NCBI RefSeq assembly: GCF_025998535.1 | Contig: NZ_AP024233.1 | Location: forward strand, 2,752,001-2,816,000 | Direction: 5' to 3' | Source: Desulfolithobacter dissulfuricans | GTDB taxonomy: Bacteria; Desulfobacterota; Desulfobulbia; Desulfobulbales; Desulfobulbaceae | Length of the DNA stretch: 64,000 nt | Part shown: positions 14,732-26,080 of the stretch, piece after piece | Layout: each line of letters begins with the position of its first letter | How positions within the stretch are numbered: the first letter of the stretch is position 1 | The notes under the pieces: generated by a model | Told to the model about the DNA's origin: nothing | Databases searched by the model: none | What the model saw: the letters and a program-made list of their open reading frames with translations, nothing else | Made by a program: the position numbers and the translations under genes

Positions 14732-17412
14732 CAAAACCCGTTAAAATGACCCCCATGCTCCGCCAGTACCTGGAAATAAAGGAGCAGTACAAGGACACCA
14801 TTCTCTTCTATCGCATGGGTGATTTCTACGAGATGTTTTTTGACGATGCCATCACCGCATCTCGGGTCCTGGGGATCACCCTGACCTCCCGCAGCGCAAA
14901 GGATGACACCAACAAGGTGCCTATGTGCGGAGTACCCTACCATGCGGTTTCCTCCTATCTTGGCAAAATGGTCCGGGCCGGATACCGGGTCGCCATCTGC
15001 GAACAGACAGAAGACCCCAGGCAGGCCAGGGGCATTGTCAAGCGGGAGGTGGTTCGGGTGGTTACCCCGGGAGTAACCACCGAAGAGCAGATTCTCGATG
15101 AAAAGAGCAACTGTTATGTCTGCGGACTTGTCCTTGACAAACAGAAGAAGTCAAAGGTCGCCGGTCTGAGCTTTCTCGACGTCTCCACCGGGGAGTTTCT
15201 TGTCTGCGAACACCAGGTGGACCAGGAATACAGCCAGGTCACCGACGAACTGACCCGGATGATGCCAGCCGAGCTTCTCCTGCCGGAATCACTGGAAGAA
15301 CCGCTGGCACCGCTGCTGGACACCCTGACGACTCTGCTGCCCGGACTCTGCATCACCTGGCGGGCGGATCTGCAGTTCGACCGCGACACCGCCCACACCT
15401 GCCTGACCGAACATTTCAAGACCAGTGGCCTGGAGGGGTTTGGCTGCAGCGACCTGCACACCGGTATCCGGGCCGCCGGTGGATTGCTGCTCTATATCCA
15501 GGAAACCCAGAAGACCGACCTCTCCCATATTCGCCGTATCGCCTCCCTCAGCCGTGGGGAACACCTGATCATCGACGATGCCTCCCGCCGGAACCTGGAG
15601 CTGACAGAGACCATCATCGGTGGCAAGAGAGAAGGGAGCCTGCTGTCGGTACTGGACCTGACCCGTACCCCCATGGGTGCCCGCCTCCTGCGCCAGCGGC
15701 TTCTCTTTCCCCTCCAGGACCGCAGCCGAATCCAGGCTCGACTGGACGCCATCCAGCAACTCCTGGTCGATCCCGGCATCCGCAGGAGACTGCGCGAAAT
15801 TCTCGATTCCATCTATGACCTGGAACGGCTCTGCAGCCGTCTGAGTCTTGGCCAGGGCAACGCCCGGGATATGACCAGCCTGAAGATATCCCTTGCCAGG
15901 CTGCCGGAGATGAAAGAAATTCTCCTGGAACTTGGTTCCGGGCTGCTCTTTGCTATCGGCACCGAACTGGACCTGCTCACCGACCTGTACGAGCTCATCC
16001 ACCGGGCCATCCGTGAGGACGCCCCGGTGAGCCTGCGCGAGGGCAACCTGATCCGGGAAGGATACCACGACGAACTCGACGAACTCCTGGTCCTGGTGCG
16101 CGACGGCAAACAGCTGATCCTTGCCCTGGAAGAGAAAGAACGGCAGCGGACCGGGATCCCCAAGCTGAAAGTGGGCTACAACAAAGTCTTTGGCTATTTT
16201 TTCGAGATCTCGAAAATCCATGCCGACAAGGTCCCGGAGGACTTTATCCGCAAACAGACCCTGGTCAATGCCGAGCGCTTCATCACCCCGGATCTCAAGG
16301 AACTGGAAAACAGGATCAGCACGGCCCAGGAACGGCGCCTGGAACTGGAATACGAGCTCTTCCTTGAGATACGCCGCCAGATAGCCAGCCACTCGGGTCG
16401 GCTGCTGGCCACTGCCTCGGGGATTGCCCGGGTGGACGTCCTGTGCAGCCTGGCCGAGGCCAGCCACCGGTACCACTGGATCAAGCCAAAACTTACCGCC
16501 GGCAGCGCCATCACCATCATCGAGGGGCGCCATCCGGTCATCGAGCGAAGCCTGGAACCGGGCCGCTTTGTGCCAAACGATGTCCATCTCGACCAGGAGA
16601 CAAACGAACTGCTGATCATCACCGGCCCCAATATGGCAGGTAAGTCCACGGTCCTGCGGCAAACCGCGCTCCTGGTGCTCATGGCCCATATCGGCTGTTT
16701 CGTGCCCGCCGACCGGGCCGAGATCTGCCTGGTGGATCGTATCTTCACCCGGGTGGGAGCCATGGATGACCTGCGCCGCGGCCAGTCCACCTTCATGGTC
16801 GAGATGAACGAAACAGCCAATATTCTCAACAATGCCACGGACCGCAGCCTGGTGATTCTGGATGAGATCGGCCGCGGGACCTCGACCTATGACGGCCTGG
16901 CCATAGCCTGGGCTGTGGCCGAAGAACTGGCCGACAAGAATGGCCGCGGGGTCAAGACCCTTTTTGCCACCCATTACCACGAACTCACCGAGCTGGCCCG
17001 CACCCATACGCGAATCCAGAACTATTCCATAGCTGTACGGGAGTGGAACGATTCCATCATCTTTCTTCACAAACTGGTCAAGGGGGCGACCAACCGCAGT
17101 TACGGCATCCAGGTGGCGGGACTGGCCGGCGTTCCAGCCCACGTGGTCAAACGGGCTCACGAGATACTCAAAGACATTGAAGAAGGCGAGTGGCAAAAGA
17201 GCCGGCAGAAGGTGCGGGACCGGAAAAAACAGCCGGCGGAAAAAGAAAACTCCACCACTTCCCAACCCTGCCAGCTCCCACTGTTCGCTCCCGGAGAGGA
17301 TAAACTGCACCGGTTCCTGAAAGAGATCGATCCGGACGAACTCACTCCCAGGGAGGCCCTGAACCTCCTTTATGAGGCCAGAAAGCTTTTGAGTGAAAGA
17401 GGGCGCAACTGA
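14728..17412 (+). CDS. mutS: DNA mismatch repair protein MutS
   Basis: 894 residues. The N-terminus has the mismatch-reading motif in YRMGDFYEMFFDDA (the Phe-x-Glu wedge). Walker A is GPNMAGKST at about 633-641, followed by DRIFTRVGAMDDLRRGQSTFMVEM, Walker B LVILDEIGRGTSTYDG and FATHYHEL. The C-terminus has a short charged linker and the small tetramerisation-like tail LTPREALNLLYEARKL. MutS binds mismatches and recruits MutL; no mutL is here. It is the last gene of the yfcE-like/HIT/mutS run. Confidence 0.98.
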   Translation: MTKPVKMTPMLRQYLEIKEQYKDTILFYRMGDFYEMFFDDAITASRVLGITLTSRSAKDDTNKVPMCGVPYHAVSSYLGKMVRAGYRVAICEQTEDPRQARGIVKREVVRVVTPGVTTEEQILDEKSNCYVCGLVLDKQKKSKVAGLSFLDVSTGEFLVCEHQVDQEYSQVTDELTRMMPAELLLPESLEEPLAPLLDTLTTLLPGLCITWRADLQFDRDTAHTCLTEHFKTSGLEGFGCSDLHTGIRAAGGLLLYIQETQKTDLSHIRRIASLSRGEHLIIDDASRRNLELTETIIGGKREGSLLSVLDLTRTPMGARLLRQRLLFPLQDRSRIQARLDAIQQLLVDPGIRRRLREILDSIYDLERLCSRLSLGQGNARDMTSLKISLARLPEMKEILLELGSGLLFAIGTELDLLTDLYELIHRAIREDAPVSLREGNLIREGYHDELDELLVLVRDGKQLILALEEKERQRTGIPKLKVGYNKVFGYFFEISKIHADKVPEDFIRKQTLVNAERFITPDLKELENRISTAQERRLELEYELFLEIRRQIASHSGRLLATASGIARVDVLCSLAEASHRYHWIKPKLTAGSAITIIEGRHPVIERSLEPGRFVPNDVHLDQETNELLIITGPNMAGKSTVLRQTALLVLMAHIGCFVPADRAEICLVDRIFTRVGAMDDLRRGQSTFMVEMNETANILNNATDRSLVILDEIGRGTSTYDGLAIAWAVAEELADKNGRGVKTLFATHYHELTELARTHTRIQNYSIAVREWNDSIIFLHKLVKGATNRSYGIQVAGLAGVPAHVVKRAHEILKDIEEGEWQKSRQKVRDRKKQPAEKENSTTSQPCQLPLFAPGEDKLHRFLKEIDPDELTPREALNLLYEARKLLSERGRN

Positions 17413-17622
17413 ACCCGGGCCGGGACAAAGTATTTTACCTCTACCCTGCAATGCAGTATACTTCCCGGCAGGATGCCTGCCACGAGCCATACCGGTAACG
17501 AACAGCGGTCCAGCCAGGTATTGTCTCTGGTTGTGGCCTGTAGCCTGTTTTCCGGATAGGTTGAATCGTGCCGGGCAGATACAGCAATTACCGCTCCCTG
17601 GTTCCGAGCCACTGCGCATCTG
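17413..17622. other. Spacer between mutS and the amidase gene
   Basis: About 210 bases with a small hairpin (GCAGGATGCCTGC). No gene, clear promoter or T-tailed terminator was recognised. Confidence 0.4.
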
Positions 17623-19512
17623 ATGCCATTTCGCCCCGATACCCTGTCATACCCCTGCATTGATGCCGGGAAGAGACTGCTGCTCTACCTGCTCATCCTC
17701 CTGGTGCTGCCCACCTGGCTCCATGGTGGACAGGCCACCGGCCAGGAGGCCACGGCCACCAAACAGAACTCCCTGGAGAGGCAGTACAAGAAAGCCAAGG
17801 ACCACTATTTACGCCTCGAGCGGGATCCTGGAATCGGCCGGGAGCGTGATAACTGGCTCACCGGGGTACGAAATTTTCGCCGCATCTACCTGGCCGCGCC
17901 CAAGGGACCGCTGGCCCCTTCCTGCCTGTATATGATGGCCCGCATGCACCTGCGCATGTACCATCGGTTCCAGAAGAACAGCGATCTCGACGATGCGATT
18001 TCCTACTACAACGACGTGGTCACCATTTTCCCTGACAACCGGCTGGCCGATGACGCCCTGTTCGCCATGGCCGAAATCCAGCGCCGGGACAGGAAAAATC
18101 CGCAGCAGGCGGTCCGCCTCTACGAAAAGCTCGTCAAGCAGTTTGCAGAAGGCGACAAGTACGCCCCGGCACTCAGTCGACTGCAGGAACTCTCGGAAAA
18201 ATATAACATCCAGGTGCCAGAGCGACTGAGCCGCACCAACCTGCAGAACCTGGTTCATGTCCTGCCGGTCAAGTACTGGTCCTCCAGCGACTATACCCGC
18301 ATCGTCATCCGGGCCAACAAACCGGTCCACTATACGGCCAGGCTGCTTGAAAAGGACGGTGACAAGCCCAGGCGGCTCTACATTGATTTCAGCCAGAGTT
18401 ATATCCCGCCCCGATTTCGCTCTCCCATCCCTATCCAGGACGGGCTGCTCAAGCAGGTGCGCACCGGCCAGTTCGATCCCACCACGGTCCGGGTGGTTCT
18501 CGATATCGAGTCGATTTCCGACTATAAGATATTCAGCCTCAACGACCCTTTCCGGGTGATTGTCGACGTCCATGGCCAGAACGAAAACCGTGCCGCAGAG
18601 GCCGCCGCCGATAATGCAACAGAGCCGAAGCCGAGGGATAGAGAAACCTCCAAACCGGCAACCGATCCGAAGGAGGTGGACAGTGGAATCAAACAACCAT
18701 CCCCTTCTTCACCATCACGGTTATCCTCCATCATCACCCTGACGGATAGCAAGAAGAAAAAGCCGCCGGCCAGGCGACAGGACACCTCTTTCTCCAGCCT
18801 CTCCCTGGCCCAGCAGCTGGGTCTGGGGGTTCGGCGGATCGTCATCGATCCCGGACACGGGGGCAAGGATCCTGGCGCCATGGCCCATGGTCTCAAGGAA
18901 AAGGACATCGTCCTCAAGGTGGCCCGCAAGGTGAGGGAGATCCTCAGGGAAAAGTATGGCTACGAGGTACTCCTGACCCGCGACCGCGACATATTCCTGC
19001 CCCTGGAGGAACGGACCGCCATCGCCAACACCAGCAATGGAGACCTCTTCCTCTCCATCCATGTCAATGCCCATCCCAAAAAATCGGCCAGGGGCATCGA
19101 GACCTTTTACCTCAACCTGGCGACCAACACCGAAGCCATGCGGGTGGCGGCGCTGGAGAATGCTACCTCGACCCATAACATCTCGGATCTGCAGGATATT
19201 TTGTCGGACCTGATGAAAAACTCAAAGATCGAAGAGTCCTCACGGCTGGCAAGATACGTCCAGAACAGCCTGGTCAATGGTCTGAATAAACAGCAGCACA
19301 AGGTAAAGAACCTTGGGGTGAAACAGGCCCCGTTCTATGTCCTGATCGGGGCCGAGATGCCGGCCATCCTGGCGGAGATTTCCTTTATCACCAATCCGCA
19401 GGAGGCCCGATTACTTAAGCAGGACAACTACCTGGAAGAGATAGCCCGCCAGATTGCCGCCGGCGTGGCCCGGTACGTGGATCACCACACCACCGCAGCC
19501 CTCCAGCTGTGA
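17623..19512 (+). CDS. N-acetylmuramoyl-L-alanine amidase with TPR-like and AMIN domains
   Basis: 629 residues. A hydrophobic signal sequence (about 17-35) is followed by helical TPR-like repeats (about 50-195), a beta-rich AMIN domain (about 220-315: YTRIVIRANKPVHY ... FRVIVDVHG), a Ser/Pro/Lys linker and an Amidase_3 domain from about 403. Zinc ligands are in DPGHGGKDPGA, the Glu of LKEKDIVL and SIHVNAH; a later catalytic Glu is in ILAEISFITN. Amidase_3 enzymes cut peptide stems from peptidoglycan during division, and AMIN targets them to the septum. The TPR-like front is an addition to the simple AmiC layout. Confidence 0.93.
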   Translation: MPFRPDTLSYPCIDAGKRLLLYLLILLVLPTWLHGGQATGQEATATKQNSLERQYKKAKDHYLRLERDPGIGRERDNWLTGVRNFRRIYLAAPKGPLAPSCLYMMARMHLRMYHRFQKNSDLDDAISYYNDVVTIFPDNRLADDALFAMAEIQRRDRKNPQQAVRLYEKLVKQFAEGDKYAPALSRLQELSEKYNIQVPERLSRTNLQNLVHVLPVKYWSSSDYTRIVIRANKPVHYTARLLEKDGDKPRRLYIDFSQSYIPPRFRSPIPIQDGLLKQVRTGQFDPTTVRVVLDIESISDYKIFSLNDPFRVIVDVHGQNENRAAEAAADNATEPKPRDRETSKPATDPKEVDSGIKQPSPSSPSRLSSIITLTDSKKKKPPARRQDTSFSSLSLAQQLGLGVRRIVIDPGHGGKDPGAMAHGLKEKDIVLKVARKVREILREKYGYEVLLTRDRDIFLPLEERTAIANTSNGDLFLSIHVNAHPKKSARGIETFYLNLATNTEAMRVAALENATSTHNISDLQDILSDLMKNSKIEESSRLARYVQNSLVNGLNKQQHKVKNLGVKQAPFYVLIGAEMPAILAEISFITNPQEARLLKQDNYLEEIARQIAAGVARYVDHHTTAALQL

Positions 19513-19533
19513 ACTGAAGCTTGCCCATCAACA

Positions 19534-19583
19534 AAAAAAGGCGCTCGAATCCGGAAGCGGAATTCGGGCGCCTTTTTACTTTT
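19534..19583. terminator. Rho-independent terminator, probably bidirectional
   Basis: AAAAAAAGGCGC pairs with GCGCCTTTTT across an inner stem (CGAATCCGG with CCGGAAGCGG and GAATTCGG alternatives). It ends the amidase gene on the plus strand and lies just after the end of the convergent gltA-like gene. Confidence 0.88.
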
Positions 19584-19621
19584 TCAGCCGGAACCGACCT
19601 TGCGGCTCCCAGAACCACCTG

Positions 19622-21034
19622 TCAGCTCAGATAGTTGACAAACTTCCGTCCTTCATAGAGGTCCTTGCCCTGCATGTACCGGTCCATGGATTCGGCTGCA
19701 ACCTTGCCCTGGAAGACGGCCTTGGCCACGGTCTGGGGGCCAAGCACATCATCGCCACCGGCGAAGATCCATTCAATATTGGTCTGCAGGGTCTGCGGAT
19801 CAACCTCATAGGTTCCCCAGCGACTCAGTTTAAGATCGACTCCGGAGTCCGCTGTGTGATCCACCTTCTGGCTGATGGCCGGAATAATGGAATCGGCCTC
19901 GATGATAAAGTTGGAGCCCTCGATGGGGACCGGGCGCCGACGGCCGGACTCGTCCGGCTCACCCAGTTCCATGCGGATACATTCCACCCCGGTCAGCCGT
20001 CCGTTCTCAGCATGAATCTTCACCGGCGCGGCCAGGATTTCCACCCGCACACCCTCTTCTTCCAGGTGATGGATCTCGGCCCTGGAAGCTGGCATCTCCT
20101 CCTTGGTCCGGCGATAGAGGATAAAGACGTCCTCGGAACCGGTACGCAGGGCGGTACGGGCCACGTCGATGGCCACGTTGCCGCCGCCAACCACCACGAC
20201 CTTCTTGCCGATATCGATATCCTCGCCGGTGAGCACCTTGCGCAGGTAATCCACCCCGTGGAGCACGCCTTCGGTGGAGTCCTCGCCCTCGATACCGAGC
20301 TTTCTCGACTCGTGGGCCCCAACCCCGAGAAAGACGGCGTCAAAGCCCTCGTCCCTTAGGTCCTGCAGGGAGCGGTTACGTCCGATGGTGACCCCGAACT
20401 CGATGGTCACTCCGCAATGCTTAAGGGCATAGAGTTCAGCGCCGATAATGTCTCTTGGCAGCCTGTAGGGCGGGATTCCGACAGCCAGCATACCACCGAA
20501 AACCGGCAATGCCTCGAATATGGTACAATCATAGCCCATATGGGCCAGATAATAGGCCACCGACATGCCGGCCGGTCCGGAGCCGACAATGGCAACCTTT
20601 TTGCCATTGGCCATGGCGCATTCCTGGAACAGGTTTTTGTTGTTGGCCACCATCCAGTCGGTCAGATAGCGTTCCAGCATCCCGATGGCCACCGGTTCCC
20701 CTTTCTTGCCCCGAACACAATGGCCCTCACACTGAAACTCGTGGGGACACACCCGGGAACAGACCGCCGGCATGGTGGATGTCTCCCGGACCTTCCAGTA
20801 GGCCTCTTCAAACTTCTTTTCCCTGAGCAGGCCTATGAAGGCTGGAATGTCGTTACGGATGGGACAGCCATCCACGCAGCCGGGCTTCTTGCACTGCAGG
20901 CACCGGTTGGCCTCCAGGATGGCGGTTTCTTCATCATAACCAAAGGTCACCTCGTCAAAACTGGTGATCCGTTCTTTCGGGTCGAGTTCCCTGGGTTTCT
21001 GGCGCGGGATGGCCATACGTTCTTTTACTTTCAT
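19622..21034 (-). CDS. gltA: NADPH-dependent glutamate synthase small subunit (homotetrameric GltA type)
   Basis: 470 residues. The N-terminal Cys-rich part (CLQCKKPGCVDGCP, CSRVCPHEFQCEGHC) holds two [4Fe-4S] clusters; FAD- and NAD(P)-binding Rossmann motifs follow in VAIVGSGPAGMS (about 150) and VVVVGGGNVAIDVA (about 280), ending with IFAGGDDVLGPQTV. The domain order is that of the GltD/GltA family, which passes electrons from NADPH to glutamate formation. The same fold occurs in SudA/NfnB, and no large glutamate synthase or SudB/NfnA gene is adjacent, so a sulfide dehydrogenase or NfnB-like role remains possible. Confidence 0.88.
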   Translation of the reverse strand: MKVKERMAIPRQKPRELDPKERITSFDEVTFGYDEETAILEANRCLQCKKPGCVDGCPIRNDIPAFIGLLREKKFEEAYWKVRETSTMPAVCSRVCPHEFQCEGHCVRGKKGEPVAIGMLERYLTDWMVANNKNLFQECAMANGKKVAIVGSGPAGMSVAYYLAHMGYDCTIFEALPVFGGMLAVGIPPYRLPRDIIGAELYALKHCGVTIEFGVTIGRNRSLQDLRDEGFDAVFLGVGAHESRKLGIEGEDSTEGVLHGVDYLRKVLTGEDIDIGKKVVVVGGGNVAIDVARTALRTGSEDVFILYRRTKEEMPASRAEIHHLEEEGVRVEILAAPVKIHAENGRLTGVECIRMELGEPDESGRRRPVPIEGSNFIIEADSIIPAISQKVDHTADSGVDLKLSRWGTYEVDPQTLQTNIEWIFAGGDDVLGPQTVAKAVFQGKVAAESMDRYMQGKDLYEGRKFVNYLS

Positions 21035-21138
21035 CCTACCTCCTGTTCATCAAGCTTCTATAAAAATATTAGCAGCAAAAAGTATCAGAATATTGGCATT
21101 TTGGCAAGGAACACGAGCAAGTGGCAGGAATTTCGGGC

Positions 21139-21175
21139 AAAAAAAAAGCCGTCCGGAATGGACGGCTTTTCTTAG
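21139..21175 (-). terminator. Rho-independent terminator of the ATP synthase operon
   Basis: AAAAAGCCGTCC and GGACGGCTTTTCTT around a GGAAT loop, directly after the epsilon stop on the minus strand, where the A-run becomes the T-tract. Confidence 0.88.
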
Positions 21176-21191
21176 AGAGACGATGTGGTAC

Positions 21192-21608
21192 TTACTGCTT
21201 GGCCATTTCGGCGGTTCTCAGCCGGGCAAGGGCACGGCGCAACGCAGCTTCGGCACGGGCCCGGTTGATTTTTTCAGACTGAGACTGGGCCTGGGCAAGA
21301 CGCTTTTCAGCACGTTCCTTGGCGCGCATGGCGCGTTCCACATCTATGTCGTATCCATACTCAGCACTTTCAACAAGGAAAGTGATCTTGTTGTTGGACA
21401 CTTCGGCAAAGCCGCCGCTGACCATCAGGTAGCTGGTCTGCTTGTCCTTTTTATAGCTGAGCGTTCCGATTTTTATGGTGCTGAGAAAGGGTGCATGGTT
21501 TGCCAGCACACCGAACTCTCCACCATAACCGGGAGCGGTAACGATATCCACATCATCGCTGATTACCGGTCCCGTGGGGGTCACTACTTCGAGATGAATC
21601 TGTGCCAT
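21192..21608 (-). CDS. atpC: ATP synthase F1 epsilon subunit
   Basis: 138 residues, normal for epsilon. The N-terminal beta-sandwich has [12 protein letters not shown] and [19 protein letters not shown], and the C-terminal helical hairpin is Ala/Arg/Glu-rich ([17 protein letters not shown]). Epsilon joins gamma in the central stalk and can inhibit ATP hydrolysis. It is the last gene of the F1 operon and is followed by a terminator. Confidence 0.97.
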   Translation of the reverse strand: MAQIHLEVVTPTGPVISDDVDIVTAPGYGGEFGVLANHAPFLSTIKIGTLSYKKDKQTSYLMVSGGFAEVSNNKITFLVESAEYGYDIDVERAMRAKERAEKRLAQAQSQSEKINRARAEAALRRALARLRTAEMAKQ

Positions 21609-21638
21609 CGGTTATACCTCTGCGCGTCCTGCGGACGA

Positions 21639-23075
<1,437 letters not shown>

Positions 23076-23106
23076 CTAATAATCAAAAATACTCTTCCGT
23101 ATGGAA

Positions 23107-23985
23107 TTATCCCTTCAACGCCTCGGCTCCGCCGACGATATCCATGAGTTCGCCAGTAATAGCAGCCTGACGAGCCTTGTTGTAAAGCAGCGTAAGTTCG
23201 TTAACAATATCTTTACAGGCGTTGGTAGCATTATCCATGGCAGTCATCCGGGCGGCATGTTCACTGGCGCCAACCTCGAGCATGGCATGGTACACCTGGA
23301 CATTAAGATACATGGGCAGCAGCACTTCCATGATCTCGCCCGGCTCCGGCTCAAAGATATAGGCACCGCTCGTGCCGCCGGATGCGTCCCCGCCTTCTTC
23401 CTGCTCAACCGGCTTGATCGGCAGAAGCAACTCTGTCTCAGGTTTCTGTACTGCCACTGAGTGAAACTTGCCGTAAACTATCTTTACCTCGTCACTCTCA
23501 CCGGAGATAAAAGCATCGGCGATGGTCTGGGAAATTTCACGGGCATTGAACATCTGAAAGGTGCCCATGATGTCCTTGTACTCAACCCGAACCTTACCTG
23601 TTTTCCTGAAGTACTGGCAGGCCTTGTTACCCACACATATGAAGCTTACTTTCTTTCCTTCGCTTTCATAATGGTGTGCCAGTTTCTCAGCTGCGGTGAG
23701 AATATTCGAGTTGAAGGATCCACAGAGGCCTCTATCGGAAGTTACAACGACAAGCTCCACTGACTTGACGTCACGTACCTCCATCAGCGGTTGACTGCTG
23801 GCTTCCATCCCGGAAGACAGATTCTGCATGGCCTGGGCAAACTTCCCGGCATAGGGCCGAAAAGATTCCATCTTCTCCTGGGCGCCCCGCAATTTGGCAG
23901 AGGCGACCATGTTCATCGCCTTGGTGATCTGCGAGGTTTTGGTAACACCCTCTATCTTTGTTTTGACATCCTTTAATCCAGGCAT
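23107..23985 (-). CDS. atpG: ATP synthase F1 gamma subunit
   Basis: 292 residues. The N-terminal helix MPGLKDVKTKIEGVTKTSQITKAMNMVA and the C-terminal AARMTAMDNATNACKDIVNELTLLYNKARQAAIT form the coiled-coil rotor; SDRGLCGSFNSNI is the central motif. Length is typical. It lies between alpha and beta in the usual order. Confidence 0.98.
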   Translation of the reverse strand: MPGLKDVKTKIEGVTKTSQITKAMNMVASAKLRGAQEKMESFRPYAGKFAQAMQNLSSGMEASSQPLMEVRDVKSVELVVVTSDRGLCGSFNSNILTAAEKLAHHYESEGKKVSFICVGNKACQYFRKTGKVRVEYKDIMGTFQMFNAREISQTIADAFISGESDEVKIVYGKFHSVAVQKPETELLLPIKPVEQEEGGDASGGTSGAYIFEPEPGEIMEVLLPMYLNVQVYHAMLEVGASEHAARMTAMDNATNACKDIVNELTLLYNKARQAAITGELMDIVGGAEALKG

Positions 23986-24006
23986 GGGATTGTTTCCCCT
24001 CTTCTC

Positions 24007-25530
24007 TTAGTTCAGGCCCTTTGTTGCCTTGAAGGTCTCACCGAAGGCTGTCAACGTCTTCTTCATCTTCTCTTCCAGGGCAGCATCGATCTCCTGCTTC
24101 TCCCGGAGGTCGGAAAAGATTGAGGGCTCGTTCGTCTCGATATAGGTGTAGAGTTCCTGTTCGTAGTCGGCCAGGGTATTGACCGGCAGCTCATCGAGGA
24201 AGCCATTGGCACCGGCGAAAAGAATGGTGACCTGCTTCTCCATGGGCAGCGGCTGATACTGTGGCTGCTTGAGAATTTCAACCAGACGCTCTCCACGGGT
24301 CAGCTGGGCCTGAGTTGCAGCGTCAAGATCGGAACCAAACGATGCAAAGGCAGCCAGCTCACGATACTGGGCCAGATCCAGACGCAGGGTACCGGCGACC
24401 TGTTTCATGGCCTTTACCTGGGCAGCACCACCAACACGGGATACCGACAGACCAACGTTAATGGCAGGACGGACACCGGCAAAGAACAGGTTCGGCTCCA
24501 GGTACACCTGGCCGTCGGTAATGGAGATAACGTTGGTCGGAATGTAGGCGGAAACGTCACCGGCCTGGGTCTCGATGATCGGCAGAGCAGTCAGCGACCC
24601 GGCTCCCAGCTCGTCGGAAACCTTGGCGGCCCGCTCGAGCAGACGGGAGTGGTTGAAGAAAATATCACCGGGATATGCCTCACGTCCTGGCGGACGCCGC
24701 AACAGCAGGGAAAGCTCACGATAGGCAACGGCCTGTTTGGAAAGGTCATCGTAGATGATCAGCGCATGCTGGCCATTGTCGCGGAAGTACTCGCCCATGG
24801 CGCAGCCGGCGAAGGCGGATACATACTGCATCGGCGCCGGGTCCGAGGCGCAGGCGGCGACAACCGTGGTATACTCCATGGCGCCGTGTTTGCGCAGTGC
24901 CTCTACCACCAGGGCGACCGTGGACTTTTTCTGGCCGATGGCCACGTAGATGCAGTGGACATCGGTGTCTTTCTGGGCAATGATGGCATCGACGCAGAGG
25001 GCGGTCTTGCCGATCTGGCGGTCACCGATGACCAGCTCACGCTGTCCGCGCCCAACCGGAGTCATGGCGTCAACGGCCTTGGCACCCGTGTAGCAGGGCT
25101 CGTGCACCGACTTACGCTCGATAACACCAGGGGCCAGAACCTCGATCTTGCGGGTCTCCTTGGCATTGATCGGCCCCTTGCCATCGATGGGCTGGCCGAT
25201 ACCGTCGACTACACGGCCTTCCATTTCCGGGCCAACCGGCACCTCGGCGATTCTCCCGGTCCGCTTGACGATATCACCTTCCTTGATATGGCGGACGTCA
25301 CCAAGAACAGCGCAACCTACGTTATCCTCTTCAAGGTTGAGGGCAAGACCGTAAATTCCGCCGGGGAACTCGAGCAGCTCCATGGCCTGGCAGTTCTCAA
25401 CGCCATAGACACGGGCAATACCGTCACCGACAGAGAGGACGGTTCCTGTTTCCTTCAGGTCGACATCGCTCTCGTAGCCAGCGATTTGATCCTTTATGAT
25501 CTGACTGATTTCTTCGGCTTTGATCTGCAT
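24007..25530 (-). CDS. atpA: ATP synthase F1 alpha subunit
   Basis: 507 residues. The non-catalytic nucleotide site has Walker [10 protein letters not shown] near 170-178; [34 protein letters not shown] is the family signature, including the stretch around the conserved Arg. The N-terminal [16 protein letters not shown] is the delta-binding helix. It lies 4 bases after atpH. Confidence 0.99.
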   Translation of the reverse strand: MQIKAEEISQIIKDQIAGYESDVDLKETGTVLSVGDGIARVYGVENCQAMELLEFPGGIYGLALNLEEDNVGCAVLGDVRHIKEGDIVKRTGRIAEVPVGPEMEGRVVDGIGQPIDGKGPINAKETRKIEVLAPGVIERKSVHEPCYTGAKAVDAMTPVGRGQRELVIGDRQIGKTALCVDAIIAQKDTDVHCIYVAIGQKKSTVALVVEALRKHGAMEYTTVVAACASDPAPMQYVSAFAGCAMGEYFRDNGQHALIIYDDLSKQAVAYRELSLLLRRPPGREAYPGDIFFNHSRLLERAAKVSDELGAGSLTALPIIETQAGDVSAYIPTNVISITDGQVYLEPNLFFAGVRPAINVGLSVSRVGGAAQVKAMKQVAGTLRLDLAQYRELAAFASFGSDLDAATQAQLTRGERLVEILKQPQYQPLPMEKQVTILFAGANGFLDELPVNTLADYEQELYTYIETNEPSIFSDLREKQEIDAALEEKMKKTLTAFGETFKATKGLN

Positions 25531-25534
25531 TTGA

Positions 25535-26080
25535 CTATTCTCTCCCCTTGATAGATTCTTTTAATCCATTAAGTTGCGTCTTTATACTTCCGTCCAACAC
25601 CAGATCGCCAACCTTGGCAATTATTCCGCCGATAATCGATGGATCAACCTGGGTTTCGAGAATCACCTTGGTTCCTGTTATCTTCTCAAGCGTGGCCTGA
25701 ATCTTCTCCAGGAGCGATGCATCCAGCTGGATGGCGGAGATCAGTGAACCGTGGCTGATGCCCTGCTCCCGGTCGACCATTGCCTTCATCTCGAGCGCGA
25801 TGTCAGGAAGGATACCAGCTCTTTTCTTCTCAACCAGAAGGTCGAGAAACCGGGTCAAAATAGCATCGGCACCTGCGCTCTCCGCTATCTTGGCCATGAC
25901 TTTCTGCCGGGCCTCGAGGGGGTAGAGAGGGTTGGTCAACGCATCGGCAACCCCTTCCGCCTCTTCGAACAACGCGGCAATCTCGCTGAGCTTTTCCGCG
26001 TACTCCTCAGCCTTCCCCTGCTCTTTTCCCAAAGAAAAAAGCGCCTTGGTATACCGTCGTGCTAAGATTGTCTGTTTCAC
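25535..26080 (-). CDS. atpH: ATP synthase F1 delta subunit
   Basis: 181 residues. The N-terminal [21 protein letters not shown] and C-terminal [37 protein letters not shown] are characteristic of delta (OSCP), which ties the peripheral stalk to the top of F1. The start overlaps the b subunit stop by 4 bases. Confidence 0.97.
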   Translation of the reverse strand: MKQTILARRYTKALFSLGKEQGKAEEYAEKLSEIAALFEEAEGVADALTNPLYPLEARQKVMAKIAESAGADAILTRFLDLLVEKKRAGILPDIALEMKAMVDREQGISHGSLISAIQLDASLLEKIQATLEKITGTKVILETQVDPSIIGGIIAKVGDLVLDGSIKTQLNGLKESIKGRE

